Shown piece by piece: positions 1 through 5,594 of a stretch of DNA of 5,723 bases (the first letter of the stretch is position 1; each line of letters begins with the position of its first letter). The stretch is taken from contig CALWKP010000283.1 in NCBI GenBank assembly GCA_944381295.1, positions 1 through 5,723 of the forward strand. Reading direction: 5' to 3'. Below the pieces are notes generated by a model. That model searched no databases. It was not told the origin of the DNA and worked only from the letters and a program-made list of their open reading frames with translations. The stretch comes from an uncultured Clostridia bacterium. Lineage in GTDB: Bacteria; Bacillota; Clostridia; Oscillospirales; Acutalibacteraceae. A program made the translations under genes and the position numbers.

Positions 1-126
1 GGAGCTTCTACGGTACAGCAATTGCAGCAGAATCTGGAATGCGGGAAAATCGCTCTGACAGAGGACATCCTGAAAGAGATCGATAAAATTTTTGGGTACA
101 CAAAGGCGATAAGACAGATTGGGTGA
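1..126 (+). CDS. Aldo/keto reductase, C-terminal fragment (5' end outside window)
   Basis: Frame 1 is open from the window edge to the TGA at 124-126 and gives 41 residues beginning GASTVQQLQQNLECG. This matches the C-terminal end of the aldo/keto reductase family: the conserved 'pGa.s.eQl.eNl' segment that contacts the cofactor phosphate, followed by the 'LTEDILKEIDKI' helix. Members are cytosolic (beta/alpha)8 barrels that reduce aldehydes or ketones with NAD(P)H. The catalytic Asp-Tyr-Lys-His residues lie upstream of the window, so substrate and subtype cannot be judged. The gene runs convergently with the four-gene sugar operon and is separated from it by about 175 nt with candidate terminators. 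It is therefore a separate transcription unit, although a reductase could belong to the same sugar metabolism. The family call rests on a short but characteristic stretch. Confidence 0.72.
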   Translation, partial: GASTVQQLQQNLECGKIALTEDILKEIDKIFGYTKAIRQIG

Positions 127-144
127 TGGAGCAGGACTTTTCCA

Positions 145-175
145 GCGGGAAAACTCTGTTCCGGCAGCCTTTTTT
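145..175 (+). terminator. Possible intrinsic terminator of the aldo/keto reductase gene
   Basis: A 7-bp stem with one G-G mismatch (145-151 with 159-165, loop 152-158) is followed after 4 nt by six T residues at 170-175. It lies about 20 nt after the reductase stop codon. An alternative fold (TTTTCC 138-143 with GGAAAA 148-153) competes with it. The gap before the T-run and the mismatch make this a moderate candidate only. Confidence 0.38.
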
Positions 176-242
176 GGAAAGCACAGGTGCGCATTTGGCC
201 GGAATAACGGATCCGGTTTCGGATCTTTGCAAAGCTTCCCGA

Positions 243-289
243 GAAAACAAAAAGCATGGCCTGCCCCCCAGTTTGGGAGGACAGGCCAT
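243..289 (-). terminator. Rho-independent terminator of the four-gene operon
   Basis: Read on the minus strand, an 8-bp perfect outer stem (256-263 with 282-289) continues through a bulged A (281) into a C-rich/G-rich inner stem (264-270 with 274-280, one mismatch) closed by a 3-nt loop. It is followed at once by GCTTTTTGTTTTC (255 down to 243). The hairpin starts 14 nt after the stop codon of the last operon gene (303). The plus-strand side has no comparable T-run, so it mainly serves the minus strand. It fixes the 3' end of the operon. Confidence 0.88.
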
Positions 290-302
290 TTCTGTGTAGC
301 GG

Positions 303-1454
303 TTAGATTTCCGGGATCTTGATTTCAATTTCACGTCCTAATTCAGCCGATTCCTGGATACCAGAGATAATCGCCTGGTTATAGAGAATCTGGCTGGTGG
401 GAACGGGAGCTTCGTCGCCGTTTTTGATCGCATCGAGGAAGGAACGAATTTTCTTGTAAAAGAGGCCGCCAAAAGAATCCCCTTCCGGACAAAGCGGAAT
501 AACAGTTTGGGTCTGTGCGCCGGCTACGTCGCGGTAGAGGATCATCGGGCCGCCGACGGTTCCATTCCAGCATTCGGTGGAGGGGATGCGCAGCGCACCT
601 TTGGTTCCCATAATAATCGTGTCGCCGGGAGTATCAACATGCATCGCCCATGCGATACGGAAGTCAAGGATAATCCCGCCTTCCAAACGGATAAAGGCTG
701 CAGCGAAGTCGTCGACATCAAAGCGGGCAGCGTCAGAAGGGTTGTTGTAGAGCGGGTTGGTGCCCAGATAATTTGAGGTGTAGCCAGTAACGGTGAGCGG
801 TTTCGGATAATCAATCGCATTGAGCACCATATCAAGAGAATAACAGCCGATATCGCCGAGAGCGCCGATGCCAGCGGTTTTCTTCTCAATAAACGTGCTG
901 TTCGGGATACCGCGGCGGCGTCCTCCGCCGGTCTGGATGTAATAGATCTTGCCGAGCTCGCCGGACTGCACGATTTTTTTAATCATCTTCATATTGTCGT
1001 CCATGCGTGGTTGGAAGCCAATGGACAGGAGTTTTCCGCTTTCCTTTTCGGCCCTTACGATCGCCTCGGCTTCCTCCATCGTAACGCACATCGGCTTTTC
1101 AAGAAGCACGTTGACGCCCTTTTGCAGCGCATAGATGGTGCATTCCGCATGGGTGGTGTTGTAGGTGCAAACGCTTACGGCATCGAGATTTTTGGCTTCG
1201 GCATCAAGCATGGATTTGTGGTCGGGATACAGCCGCACGCCCTCTATGCCGTAGCGCTTGAAAAATTTCTCGGCTTTGCCCGGAACAAGGTCAGCTGCCG
1301 CAATGATTTCCACATCGGGCATCTGCTTGTAGCTTTCGATATGGGATTCAGCAATCCAGCCAGTGCCGATGATACCGATCTTCAGCTTGCGGGAAACATC
1401 GATTTCCGCTTCTTCTGTGGGTGGGGTGAACTGGTTCAAAACATTATCGGACAT
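303..1454 (-). CDS. Gfo/Idh/MocA-family sugar dehydrogenase (Tyr-type active site), last gene of operon
   Basis: This 383-residue cytosolic protein is an NAD(P)-dependent oxidoreductase of the Gfo/Idh/MocA family, which oxidises or reduces hydroxyl/keto groups of sugars and cyclitols. An unusually long polar N-terminus (about 1-23) precedes the Rossmann domain with GIIGTGWIAESH (27-38). The acidic residue after strand 2 is in AAADLVPGK (D55), and the family EKP motif is at 119-121 (catalytic Lys120). The C-terminal alpha/beta domain begins near residue 150. The second catalytic motif is DIGCYSLD (201-208). The usual His is replaced by Tyr205, as in the glucose-fructose oxidoreductase/dihydrodiol dehydrogenase branch. 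Length is normal (330-400). The ATG at 1452-1454 has AGAGGGG (1461-1467) 6 nt upstream, and the gene follows its neighbour by 21 nt. The substrate is unknown. Pairing with a second, His-type dehydrogenase suggests opposite redox steps on one substrate (inference). Confidence 0.93.
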   Translation of the reverse strand: MSDNVLNQFTPPTEEAEIDVSRKLKIGIIGTGWIAESHIESYKQMPDVEIIAAADLVPGKAEKFFKRYGIEGVRLYPDHKSMLDAEAKNLDAVSVCTYNTTHAECTIYALQKGVNVLLEKPMCVTMEEAEAIVRAEKESGKLLSIGFQPRMDDNMKMIKKIVQSGELGKIYYIQTGGGRRRGIPNSTFIEKKTAGIGALGDIGCYSLDMVLNAIDYPKPLTVTGYTSNYLGTNPLYNNPSDAARFDVDDFAAAFIRLEGGIILDFRIAWAMHVDTPGDTIIMGTKGALRIPSTECWNGTVGGPMILYRDVAGAQTQTVIPLCPEGDSFGGLFYKKIRSFLDAIKNGDEAPVPTSQILYNQAIISGIQESAELGREIEIKIPEI

Positions 1455-1475
1455 ATTGAGCCCCTCTCTTTCTGG

Positions 1476-2297
1476 TCAAATCAGAGTTTTCAAATATTCT
1501 ATGCTGATCTGTGCACATTCCATAGGAGTCTTTCCCATACTGGGGAAGTCCTGTTCCACAACGACCCATTGTGCGCCGGCATCCTCAGAAGCGGCTAGAA
1601 TCGCCGGAAAATCCTGCATTCCCTTGCCGAGCGGCCGGAATTCGAACGTTTTGTTCTCTTCTTTTTTTTCGGATTCGATGCCGATAAGCTCATACATCTG
1701 CTCAGGCTTTTCGCCGGAAAGGTAGAAATCCTTGAGATGAACGACGGGGGCGCGGCCTGCGTATTTGCGCAGATAAGCAGCGGGATTTTCGCCGCCGACG
1801 TTAATCCAGCAGGTGTCGAGCTCTGTTTGCAGGAGGTCTGCCGGGACGGTGTCGTAAAGGATGTCCAGCGCGTATTTGCCGTCGAGCTTGACAAACTCAA
1901 AATCATGGTTGTGGTATAAAAGCTGGATATTCCGCTTTTTCGCGGCTTCCCCGAGCAAACGAGCACCTGCAATGGTCTTTTGGAACCCTTCTGTGCCGGG
2001 GCGGTATTCCTCGGTCAGATAGGGGATCGCAACAAAAGGACAGCCAATTTCGGCGTAATCATCCATTATTTTTTCGGGGGTTTCCATCATATCCAGAAAG
2101 GGAACATGGGCTGAAACTGGGATAAGCCCGTATTTTTCACACAGGCTCTTGACTTCGGTGGGAGTCTTTCCATAAAGGCCAGCGAATTCGACACCGTCAT
2201 AACCAAGCTCCTTGACCTTTTTCAGCGTACCTTCAAAATCCTTTTCCAAATCTTCGCGGACAGAATATAACTGAAGTGCGATCGGAAATTGTTTCAT
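1476..2297 (-). CDS. Xylose isomerase-like TIM-barrel enzyme (sugar phosphate isomerase/epimerase family), 273 aa
   Basis: A compact (beta/alpha)8 enzyme of the xylose isomerase-like/AP endonuclease 2 superfamily (PF01261 type). The start IALQLYSVREDLEKDF (6-21) and ELGYDGVEFAGLYG (30-43) are typical strand 1/helix 1 and strand 2 of this branch. Probable metal/substrate residues: the strand-4 end motif YHNHDFEF (128-135), D161 in TELDTCW, H187 in VVHLKD, and E249 in VVVEQD. Where tagatose-3-epimerase relatives carry a metal-binding Glu on the first of these strands, this protein has the His-rich YHNH, resembling the YHHH of inosose dehydratase (IolE). Lyase or hydratase chemistry is therefore as likely as epimerisation. 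The ATG at 2295-2297 has AAAGGAG (2309-2315) 11 nt upstream. It lies 45 nt after gene 2 and 21 nt before gene 4 of the operon. Family assignment is firm; the reaction is not. Confidence 0.92.
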   Translation of the reverse strand: MKQFPIALQLYSVREDLEKDFEGTLKKVKELGYDGVEFAGLYGKTPTEVKSLCEKYGLIPVSAHVPFLDMMETPEKIMDDYAEIGCPFVAIPYLTEEYRPGTEGFQKTIAGARLLGEAAKKRNIQLLYHNHDFEFVKLDGKYALDILYDTVPADLLQTELDTCWINVGGENPAAYLRKYAGRAPVVHLKDFYLSGEKPEQMYELIGIESEKKEENKTFEFRPLGKGMQDFPAILAASEDAGAQWVVVEQDFPSMGKTPMECAQISIEYLKTLI

Positions 2298-2342
2298 GAC
2301 TCTTACAACTCCTTTAAAAATTATGGGTTTTATAGGGTGGTA

Positions 2343-3392
2343 TTAAATATGCAGGGAAACAGATGCACCCTTTTGTGCGGAATCGAAAACGGCGTCGATG
2401 ACCCGCATGACGCGCAGGGCTTGTGCTGGTGTCACAGCCAGCGGAGCTTTGCCCTCGTCAGCGTCGCGGAAGTTGCGGTAGTAATCGCGCGCGTCGCTCT
2501 CAAGCTCCGGCAGCGGCAATTCCTCGATGCTCTCTTTGGGACGAGGCGCCATGGTTCGAGTCGGGCCGGCAACCGTGTAGACGATCCCAGGTTCCCACCG
2601 CATTTCCTCAGTACGGGCGCGCACAATGCGTCCAGAGCAGGAAAAATCGTCAATCTGGGCGGTGCCGCTATCGCCGGAAATATGCCAGCGTGGCAGGTTA
2701 ATAAAGGTATAGGTATCCACCTCGATAAGAGCTGATAAGCCGTTTTCGAAACGCATCATCAGCTTAAAGTTGTCATCCACCCCTGGAAACTTGACAGATA
2801 GAAGATGTGCATATACTTCGCTGACCGGGCTGTCAATCAGATACATGAGCTGGTCAATTAAATGGACGCCCCAATCCAGGAGCATCCCGCCGCCTGCTTC
2901 GCGGACACAGCGCCAATCTCCCGGAATCCCTTTGCTTCCCTGTACTCGGGATTCTATGTAAAAGGGCTTGCCGATGGAACCGTCCTCGATCAGTTTCCGA
3001 ATGATGCAGAAATCTTTGTCCCATCGGCGATTCTGGTGGACGGAAAACAAGCGCCCGGTTTCCTCAGAGACAGCGATAACTTCCTCAAGTTCTGCAGCAT
3101 TGAGCATCACGGGTTTTTCACAAATAACATTTTTTCCTGCGCGCATGGCCTGGATTGACAGGGATTTGTGAAAATTATTTGGAACAGCTAGGATCACGGT
3201 GCGGATTTCTGGGTCTTCCAGCAGCGCATCCAAAGTAGGATAACCATAAATACCATCCTGTTCTGCCGCAGCAATGCGTGCAGGATTAATGTCATAAACT
3301 CCCGTTAAACGAAATTCCTCCGGAAGAGACAAAAGTTGCTGCGCATGCCAGCCGCCCATACCCCCGTAACCGATAATTGCTATGTGATACAT
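2343..3392 (-). CDS. Gfo/Idh/MocA-family oxidoreductase (His-type active site), second gene of operon
   Basis: A 349-residue cytosolic NAD(P)-dependent sugar/cyclitol dehydrogenase. It opens directly with strand 1 and the nucleotide loop (MYHIAIIGYGGMGGWHAQQL, 1-20). D34 after strand 2 suggests an NAD(H) preference. AVPNNFH (69-75), the catalytic CEKP (91-94, Lys93) and HQNRRWDKDF (119-128) follow. The second catalytic motif DWGVHLID (173-180) keeps the canonical Asp173, His177 and Asp180, unlike the Tyr variant in the operon's last gene. The open frame extends 13 codons upstream to 3431. I chose the ATG at 3390-3392 because the family fold begins there and because AGGAGG (3405-3410) lies downstream of the 3431 ATG and abuts the 3404 ATG with no spacing. 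This removes the apparent overlap with the preceding gene and leaves a 29-nt gap. Substrate unknown. Confidence 0.93.
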   Translation of the reverse strand: MYHIAIIGYGGMGGWHAQQLLSLPEEFRLTGVYDINPARIAAAEQDGIYGYPTLDALLEDPEIRTVILAVPNNFHKSLSIQAMRAGKNVICEKPVMLNAAELEEVIAVSEETGRLFSVHQNRRWDKDFCIIRKLIEDGSIGKPFYIESRVQGSKGIPGDWRCVREAGGGMLLDWGVHLIDQLMYLIDSPVSEVYAHLLSVKFPGVDDNFKLMMRFENGLSALIEVDTYTFINLPRWHISGDSGTAQIDDFSCSGRIVRARTEEMRWEPGIVYTVAGPTRTMAPRPKESIEELPLPELESDARDYYRNFRDADEGKAPLAVTPAQALRVMRVIDAVFDSAQKGASVSLHI

Positions 3393-3404
3393 GATGTGAA
3401 GCAT

Positions 3405-3410
3405 CCTCCT
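3405..3410 (-). promoter_or_regulatory. Ribosome binding site that decides the start of the 349-aa oxidoreductase
   Basis: A perfect AGGAGG read on the minus strand, 12 nt before the ATG at 3392. It lies inside the N-terminal extension of the longer open frame and directly abuts the ATG at 3404, so neither of those starts can use it. The 12-nt spacing is slightly long, similar to the 11-nt spacing of the next gene downstream. Confidence 0.7.
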
Positions 3411-3421
3411 GTGTGAAACTG

Positions 3422-4390
3422 TCAGGCCCAATACATATCGTCTTGACGTTCTTCAAAAATAATTGTGCGTTTCAGCACCTCGACTGCTTTTTCAAGGCCT
3501 TCGCGGGTTGTCATCAGACCGTCCTCGTGCTCAATGGAGATGATGCCATCATAGCCGGTTTTACGAAGTTCGCTAAAAATTGCTCGCCAAACCTCTTCGC
3601 CATGGCCATAACCGATGGTGCGGAAGTTCCAGGAACGTTCCGGAATCCGGTCAAAAGGTGTTGTGTCGAGCACACCGTTAACAGCGCAGTTGTAAGGGTC
3701 GATGGCAGTATCTTTCGCGTGGAAGTGGTAGATGGCTCCTTTCAATGCGCGAATTGCAGCAACAGGATCAATACCCTGCCAGAAAAGATGGGAAGGGTCA
3801 AAATTTGCGCCGATGACCGGGCCGACAGCCTCACGCAGCCGTAACAGCGTGCCGGGATTATAGACGCAGAAGCCAGGATGCATCTCAAAAGCGATCTGAT
3901 GGACGTTGTGTTTCTCGGCAAAAGCAGCTTCCTTTTTCCAATAGGGGATCAGTTTTTCGTTCCACTGCCATTCCTTGATTTTCTGGAAATCGTCCGGCCA
4001 AGTGGCAACCACCCAGTTTGGGTATTGGGAATTATCACAGTCACCGGGGCAGCCAGAGAAGCCAACAACTGTTTTGACACCAAGCTTTTCCGCAAGGCAG
4101 ATGGCCGCCTCGAACTGCTCATGATAGGAATTAGCGATCTGCTTATTTGGATGGACAGGGTTTCCGTGACAGGAAAGTGCCGCAACACCAATGCCATATT
4201 TATGGATAGTTTCCTGAAACTGTTCAATGAGTTCCGGATGTTCCATGAACTTGATAGCGTCTGCGTGGGCGGTTCCAGGCGTCCCGCCACAGCCAATTTC
4301 GACTTCCTGAACGCCAAGAGATTTCAAATATTTGAGGGTTTCGTCCAGAGATAGATTCCCGAGCAATACTGTCATGACACCTAATTTCAT
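3422..4390 (-). CDS. Sugar phosphate isomerase/epimerase-family TIM barrel, 322 aa, first gene of operon
   Basis: A metal-dependent xylose isomerase-like TIM-barrel enzyme that probably epimerises, isomerises or eliminates from a keto-sugar in the cytosol. It starts MKLGVMTVLLGNLSLDETL and LGVQEVEIGCGG (25-36), typical of a clostridial subfamily that travels with Gfo/Idh/MocA dehydrogenases. The four expected divalent-metal ligands are visible and in order: E169 (IAFEMHPGF), D198 (ANFDPSHLFWQG), H224 (YHFHAKD) and E287 (ISIEHED). SCHGNPVHPN (73-82) adds His residues at the barrel mouth. Length is above the about 280-aa family norm, with a WPDDF/WQWNE insert near 131-145. The open frame runs to 4426, but the ATG at 4388-4390 has AAAGGAG 9 nt upstream, while 4426 has none. 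It is the first operon gene, with a leader of about 70 nt from the predicted promoter. DgpC-like C-glycoside deglycosidases belong to this fold too, but their small partner protein is absent here. Confidence 0.92.
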   Translation of the reverse strand: MKLGVMTVLLGNLSLDETLKYLKSLGVQEVEIGCGGTPGTAHADAIKFMEHPELIEQFQETIHKYGIGVAALSCHGNPVHPNKQIANSYHEQFEAAICLAEKLGVKTVVGFSGCPGDCDNSQYPNWVVATWPDDFQKIKEWQWNEKLIPYWKKEAAFAEKHNVHQIAFEMHPGFCVYNPGTLLRLREAVGPVIGANFDPSHLFWQGIDPVAAIRALKGAIYHFHAKDTAIDPYNCAVNGVLDTTPFDRIPERSWNFRTIGYGHGEEVWRAIFSELRKTGYDGIISIEHEDGLMTTREGLEKAVEVLKRTIIFEERQDDMYWA

Positions 4391-4399
4391 GGTAGAATA

Positions 4400-4406
4400 C
4401 TCCTTT
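4400..4406 (-). promoter_or_regulatory. Ribosome binding site of the first operon gene
   Basis: AAAGGAG on the minus strand, 9 nt before the ATG at 4390. It lies downstream of the alternative ATG at 4426, which has no Shine-Dalgarno sequence of its own, and so fixes the shorter, 322-residue start. Confidence 0.8.
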
Positions 4407-4446
4407 CTCAGATACAACAAAATCAATAGAAAAATTCGGCAAAAGG

Positions 4447-4474
4447 TTGACTTACTGTATAACTGAATTATAAT
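4447..4474 (+). promoter_or_regulatory. Predicted sigma-A promoter of the AraC-family gene
   Basis: TTGACT (4447-4452, 5 of 6 matches to the -35 consensus), a 16-nt spacer, then a perfect TATAAT (4469-4474). The start would be near 4481, leaving an untranslated leader of about 90 nt. Its -10 overlaps the -10 of the divergent operon promoter on the opposite strand (shared TTATAA core), so RNA polymerase cannot occupy both at once. The strong -35 suggests the regulator gene is transcribed without an activator. Confidence 0.68.
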
Positions 4475-4495
4475 AGAGAAGAATTGTTTTGTCGT
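4467..4495 (-). promoter_or_regulatory. Predicted sigma-A promoter of the four-gene operon
   Basis: On the minus strand, a consensus -10 TATAAT (4472-4467) is preceded by a 17-nt spacer and a weak -35, ACGACA (4495-4490, 4 of 6 matches). The start would fall near 4460, giving a leader of about 70 nt. A perfect -10 with a poor -35 is what an activator-dependent promoter looks like. The palindrome at 4508-4526 would be centred near -57, a usual position for an AraC-type activator. Predicted by eye only. Confidence 0.5.
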
Positions 4496-4507
4496 GCCAA
4501 CACGGCA

Positions 4508-4526
4508 AATTTTTGTGACAAAAATT
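4508..4526. promoter_or_regulatory. Perfect 9+1+9 palindrome, candidate operator in divergent region
   Basis: AATTTTTGT, a central G, then ACAAAAATT: two fully complementary 9-base arms. If one A is allowed to bulge, the symmetry extends to GC on both outer sides (4505-4528). The site lies between the two genes. It is upstream of the operon promoter (about -57) and inside the AraC gene's leader (about +37), so one bound protein could activate the operon and block its own gene. A 1-nt loop is too tight for a good RNA hairpin, which favours a DNA-binding site. The protein that binds it is inferred, not shown; AraC proteins more often use direct repeats. Confidence 0.5.
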
Positions 4527-4571
4527 GCTGCGAGATAGTGAAATGGGAAGCGCAGGGAGGAGTGGAGCTGG

Positions 4572-5480
4572 ATGGACGGCTATTATGAACATTTTCGCGA
4601 TATCGAAACAAGTCCTTCGTGTTGGCAATCAGTGGACAATACCTGTTTTCCACATTTTCACAGCTGTGTGGAAATCACCTATGTGACAGAGGGGAAAATA
4701 GACTTTATTCTAAATGGGCATGGAGGAACAGCAGGACCAAACCAGGTGATTGTGGCACCTAGCTATACCGTACATTGCTTCAATACGCCGGAAAGTTCGC
4801 AATCTATTGTGTTGCTGGTACCCCTTGATTATGTACCATCCTTTCGAAAAATAATCGTGAAACGCACATTTGGACGGATGCTCTGGACTGATCCCAATCC
4901 AGCAAGCGAACTGCTGCACAGTATGGAAAAGTTATCGCAATTATGTACAGGGTATCACGAAAATCCACCAGAACTGCTGATAAAAGGGTATCTCTATACT
5001 GTGTTGGGAATTTTGATTGAAGAGCTTGGCGTAACAGACAATCAGGAAGGAACAGACACTTTTCTGGCGCGCAGTATGTTACAGTATCTTGATGAACATT
5101 ACCGGCAAGACATTACCCTGGAGATCCTTGCTGCCAAATTTGGTTACAGTAAGAGTCGGTTTTCCCATTTGTTTCATGCTTATTTTGGATGTGGGATTCC
5201 GGAATATGTGAATACTCTGCGTTGCCGTAATGCGGCATTATTGCTTACACAGGAATCGGCCTCCATGACAAGCGCTGCGATGAATTCTGGATTTGAGAGC
5301 ATGCGTACTTTTTATCGCTGTTTCAAAAAAGCGTTTGGAATTTCCCCCAGTGAATATCTTAAGGAGAAACGCGGGAAGGGTCAGGATGATATGTTCTATG
5401 ATCCGCTTTACCTTTCTGGAGGAACTTCTTTGCGCAGAGGAAAATTTGGAAATAGAAATTCAGAACAGACGGAAATTTGA
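4572..5480 (+). CDS. AraC-family transcriptional regulator with N-terminal cupin
   Basis: A 302-residue cytosolic sugar-responsive regulator. The N-terminal cupin/AraC-binding domain shows FPHFHSCVEITYVTEGKIDF (26-45), with His28 and His30 as possible ligand or metal residues, and closes around VIVAPSYTVHCF (59-70). A helical linker (about 111-180) leads to two helix-turn-helix motifs: ITLEILAAKFGYSKSRFSHL (181-200) and MTSAAMNSGFESMRTFYRCF (232-251). The family signature FKKAFGISPSEYLK follows (251-264). The last 36 or so residues, rich in Gly, Arg and Asn, extend past the usual end of the fold. The start at 4572 has AGGGAGG (4554-4560) 11 nt upstream and GGAG (4564-4567) nearer. Divergent placement next to the four-gene operon makes it the likely activator of that operon. 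The inducer is unknown. Confidence 0.93.
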   Translation: MDGYYEHFRDIETSPSCWQSVDNTCFPHFHSCVEITYVTEGKIDFILNGHGGTAGPNQVIVAPSYTVHCFNTPESSQSIVLLVPLDYVPSFRKIIVKRTFGRMLWTDPNPASELLHSMEKLSQLCTGYHENPPELLIKGYLYTVLGILIEELGVTDNQEGTDTFLARSMLQYLDEHYRQDITLEILAAKFGYSKSRFSHLFHAYFGCGIPEYVNTLRCRNAALLLTQESASMTSAAMNSGFESMRTFYRCFKKAFGISPSEYLKEKRGKGQDDMFYDPLYLSGGTSLRRGKFGNRNSEQTEI

Positions 5481-5590
5481 CTGCAAATAGGAAGAATTTT
5501 TACATCATTCTACTTGATAAAAAGCCACGTTCTGTTTTTCAAAATCACAAAGTGATTACCAGGCAGTGAAAGAATAGGGAGCCTTATTAA
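5481..5590. other. Intergenic stretch without a recognisable gene
   Basis: AT-rich spacer after the AraC stop codon. It contains one small perfect hairpin (AATCAC 5543-5548, AAA loop, GTGATT 5552-5557) with no T-run on the plus side, so no convincing terminator for the AraC gene is visible. I see no start codon with a ribosome binding site, no tRNA and no repeat. The last roughly 20 nt before 5594 would be the guide-encoding flank if the adjacent element is a HEARO/IscB-type transposon. Confidence 0.6.
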
Positions 5591-5594
5591 GTGA

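Noticed and set aside
210..225. Perfect 6-bp hairpin (GATCCG, GTTT, CGGATC)
   Set aside because: No T-run follows on either strand and it is short; it could be chance. The stem at 243-289 is a far better terminator.
8..334. 108-codon minus-strand open frame at the left edge
   Set aside because: It crosses the operon terminator, overlaps the end of the oxidoreductase gene and runs antisense to the aldo/keto reductase fragment, and has no family features.
1011..1598. 195-codon plus-strand open frame opposite the 383-aa oxidoreductase and the end of the 273-aa gene
   Set aside because: It is antisense to strongly supported genes, matches no recognisable family and has no ribosome binding site; it is a shadow of the GC-rich codon positions of the minus-strand genes.
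2289..2735. 148-codon plus-strand open frame
   Set aside because: It overlaps the 349-aa oxidoreductase and its intergenic gap in antisense. The protein has no recognisable motif.
3878..4354. 158-codon plus-strand open frame
   Set aside because: It lies wholly antisense to the 322-aa TIM barrel, whose four metal ligands confirm the minus-strand reading.
5543..5557. Hairpin AATCAC-AAA-GTGATT as terminator of the AraC gene
   Set aside because: The stem is short and AT-rich and is not followed by T residues on the plus strand. On the minus strand only TTTT follows. Too weak to call.
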